From Bacillus australimaris (GTDB lineage Bacteria > Bacillota > Bacilli > Bacillales > Bacillaceae), in assembly GCF_001307105.1 (NCBI RefSeq), contig NZ_LGYN01000001.1:496001-560000 (forward strand): DNA of 64,000 bases, in the 5' to 3' direction. Shown in pieces: positions 63,972 through 64,000 of this stretch; the first letter of the stretch is position 1; the number at the start of each line of letters is the position of its first letter. The translations under genes and the position numbers were made by a program. Below the pieces are notes generated by a model. The model was not told the origin of the DNA. It was given only the letters and a program-made list of their open reading frames with translations, and did no database searches.

Positions 63972-64000
63972 TTACGCCCCAGAACCTAGAATTTCGACTT
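63972..64000 (-). CDS. pheB: ACT-domain protein PheB (last codons only)
   Basis: Only nine codons and the stop (VEILGSGA-stop) lie inside the window, 18 bp before pheA on the same strand. The ending and the position fit PheB, which lies upstream of pheA in Bacillus. The call rests mostly on synteny. Confidence 0.55.

Overview
The window is a chromosomal segment of a Bacillus, most likely of the B. pumilus / safensis / altitudinis group. Gene content and order follow the B. subtilis greA-udk ... alaS ... hisS-aspS ... relA ... secDF ... ruvAB ... safA ... nadBCA ... pheA region almost gene for gene, but the proteins are visibly diverged and there are local insertions. The species-group assignment is inference; the genus is firm. 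Most genes lie on the minus strand. Nothing here looks like a prophage, integron, CRISPR array or large genomic island.

Layout. 1-5,600: greA (partial), udk, the trmR-trhP1-trhP2 set for 5-methoxyuridine in tRNA, and mltG. 5,700-10,200: an insertion relative to B. subtilis order, consisting of bioY-yhfT-yhfS behind a BirA-like operator plus an orphan AT-rich lipoprotein gene. 10,260-15,400: yrzB, ruvX, ireB-like yrzL, alaS with an alanine T-box, yrrI. 15,600-18,550: glnQHMP amino-acid ABC importer. 18,550-28,200: yrzQ, yrzR, yrrD, recD2, yrrB, mnmA, iscS, cymR, rarA, tcdA and the 6S-1 RNA gene bsrA. 28,270-39,800: aspS, hisS with a histidine T-box, yrzK-like, the amidase yrvJ, dtd, relA, apt, recJ, lapA. 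39,900-51,300: yrvC, secDF, comN, spoVB, yrbG, yrzE, yajC, tgt, queA, yrzS, ruvB, ruvA, bofC. 51,500-55,600: yrzF kinase, two small genes, thiC with a TPP riboswitch, and a LysE exporter; thiC and lysE stand where B. subtilis has yrbC. 55,660-64,000: coxA, safA, nadB-nadC-nadA, divergent nifS-niaR, pheA and the last codons of pheB.

Functional themes. The window is rich in tRNA biology: three aminoacyl-tRNA synthetases, D-aminoacyl-tRNA deacylase, and parts of four anticodon-loop modification pathways (mo5U34, s2U34, Q34, ct6A37). It also holds repair and recombination helicases and nucleases (RecD2, RarA, RecJ, RuvAB), stringent response and purine salvage (RelA, Apt), Sec secretion (SecDF, YajC), sporulation (SpoVB, BofC, CoxA, SafA) and NAD synthesis under NiaR.

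The least ordinary object is a 175-bp structured element present twice (about 18,578-18,753 and 40,576-40,750, about 89% identical). Each copy sits inside a transcription terminator, and the 20-21-bp terminator hairpin is duplicated on both sides of it, as if the element targets and duplicates palindromic terminators. Other points worth a look are the recJ promoter lying in the loop of a hairpin that would hide the recJ ribosome binding site in read-through RNA, the bsrA promoter overlapping the hairpin after aspS, a strong internal start in safA, a thiolase lacking its second catalytic cysteine, and a long structured greA leader.
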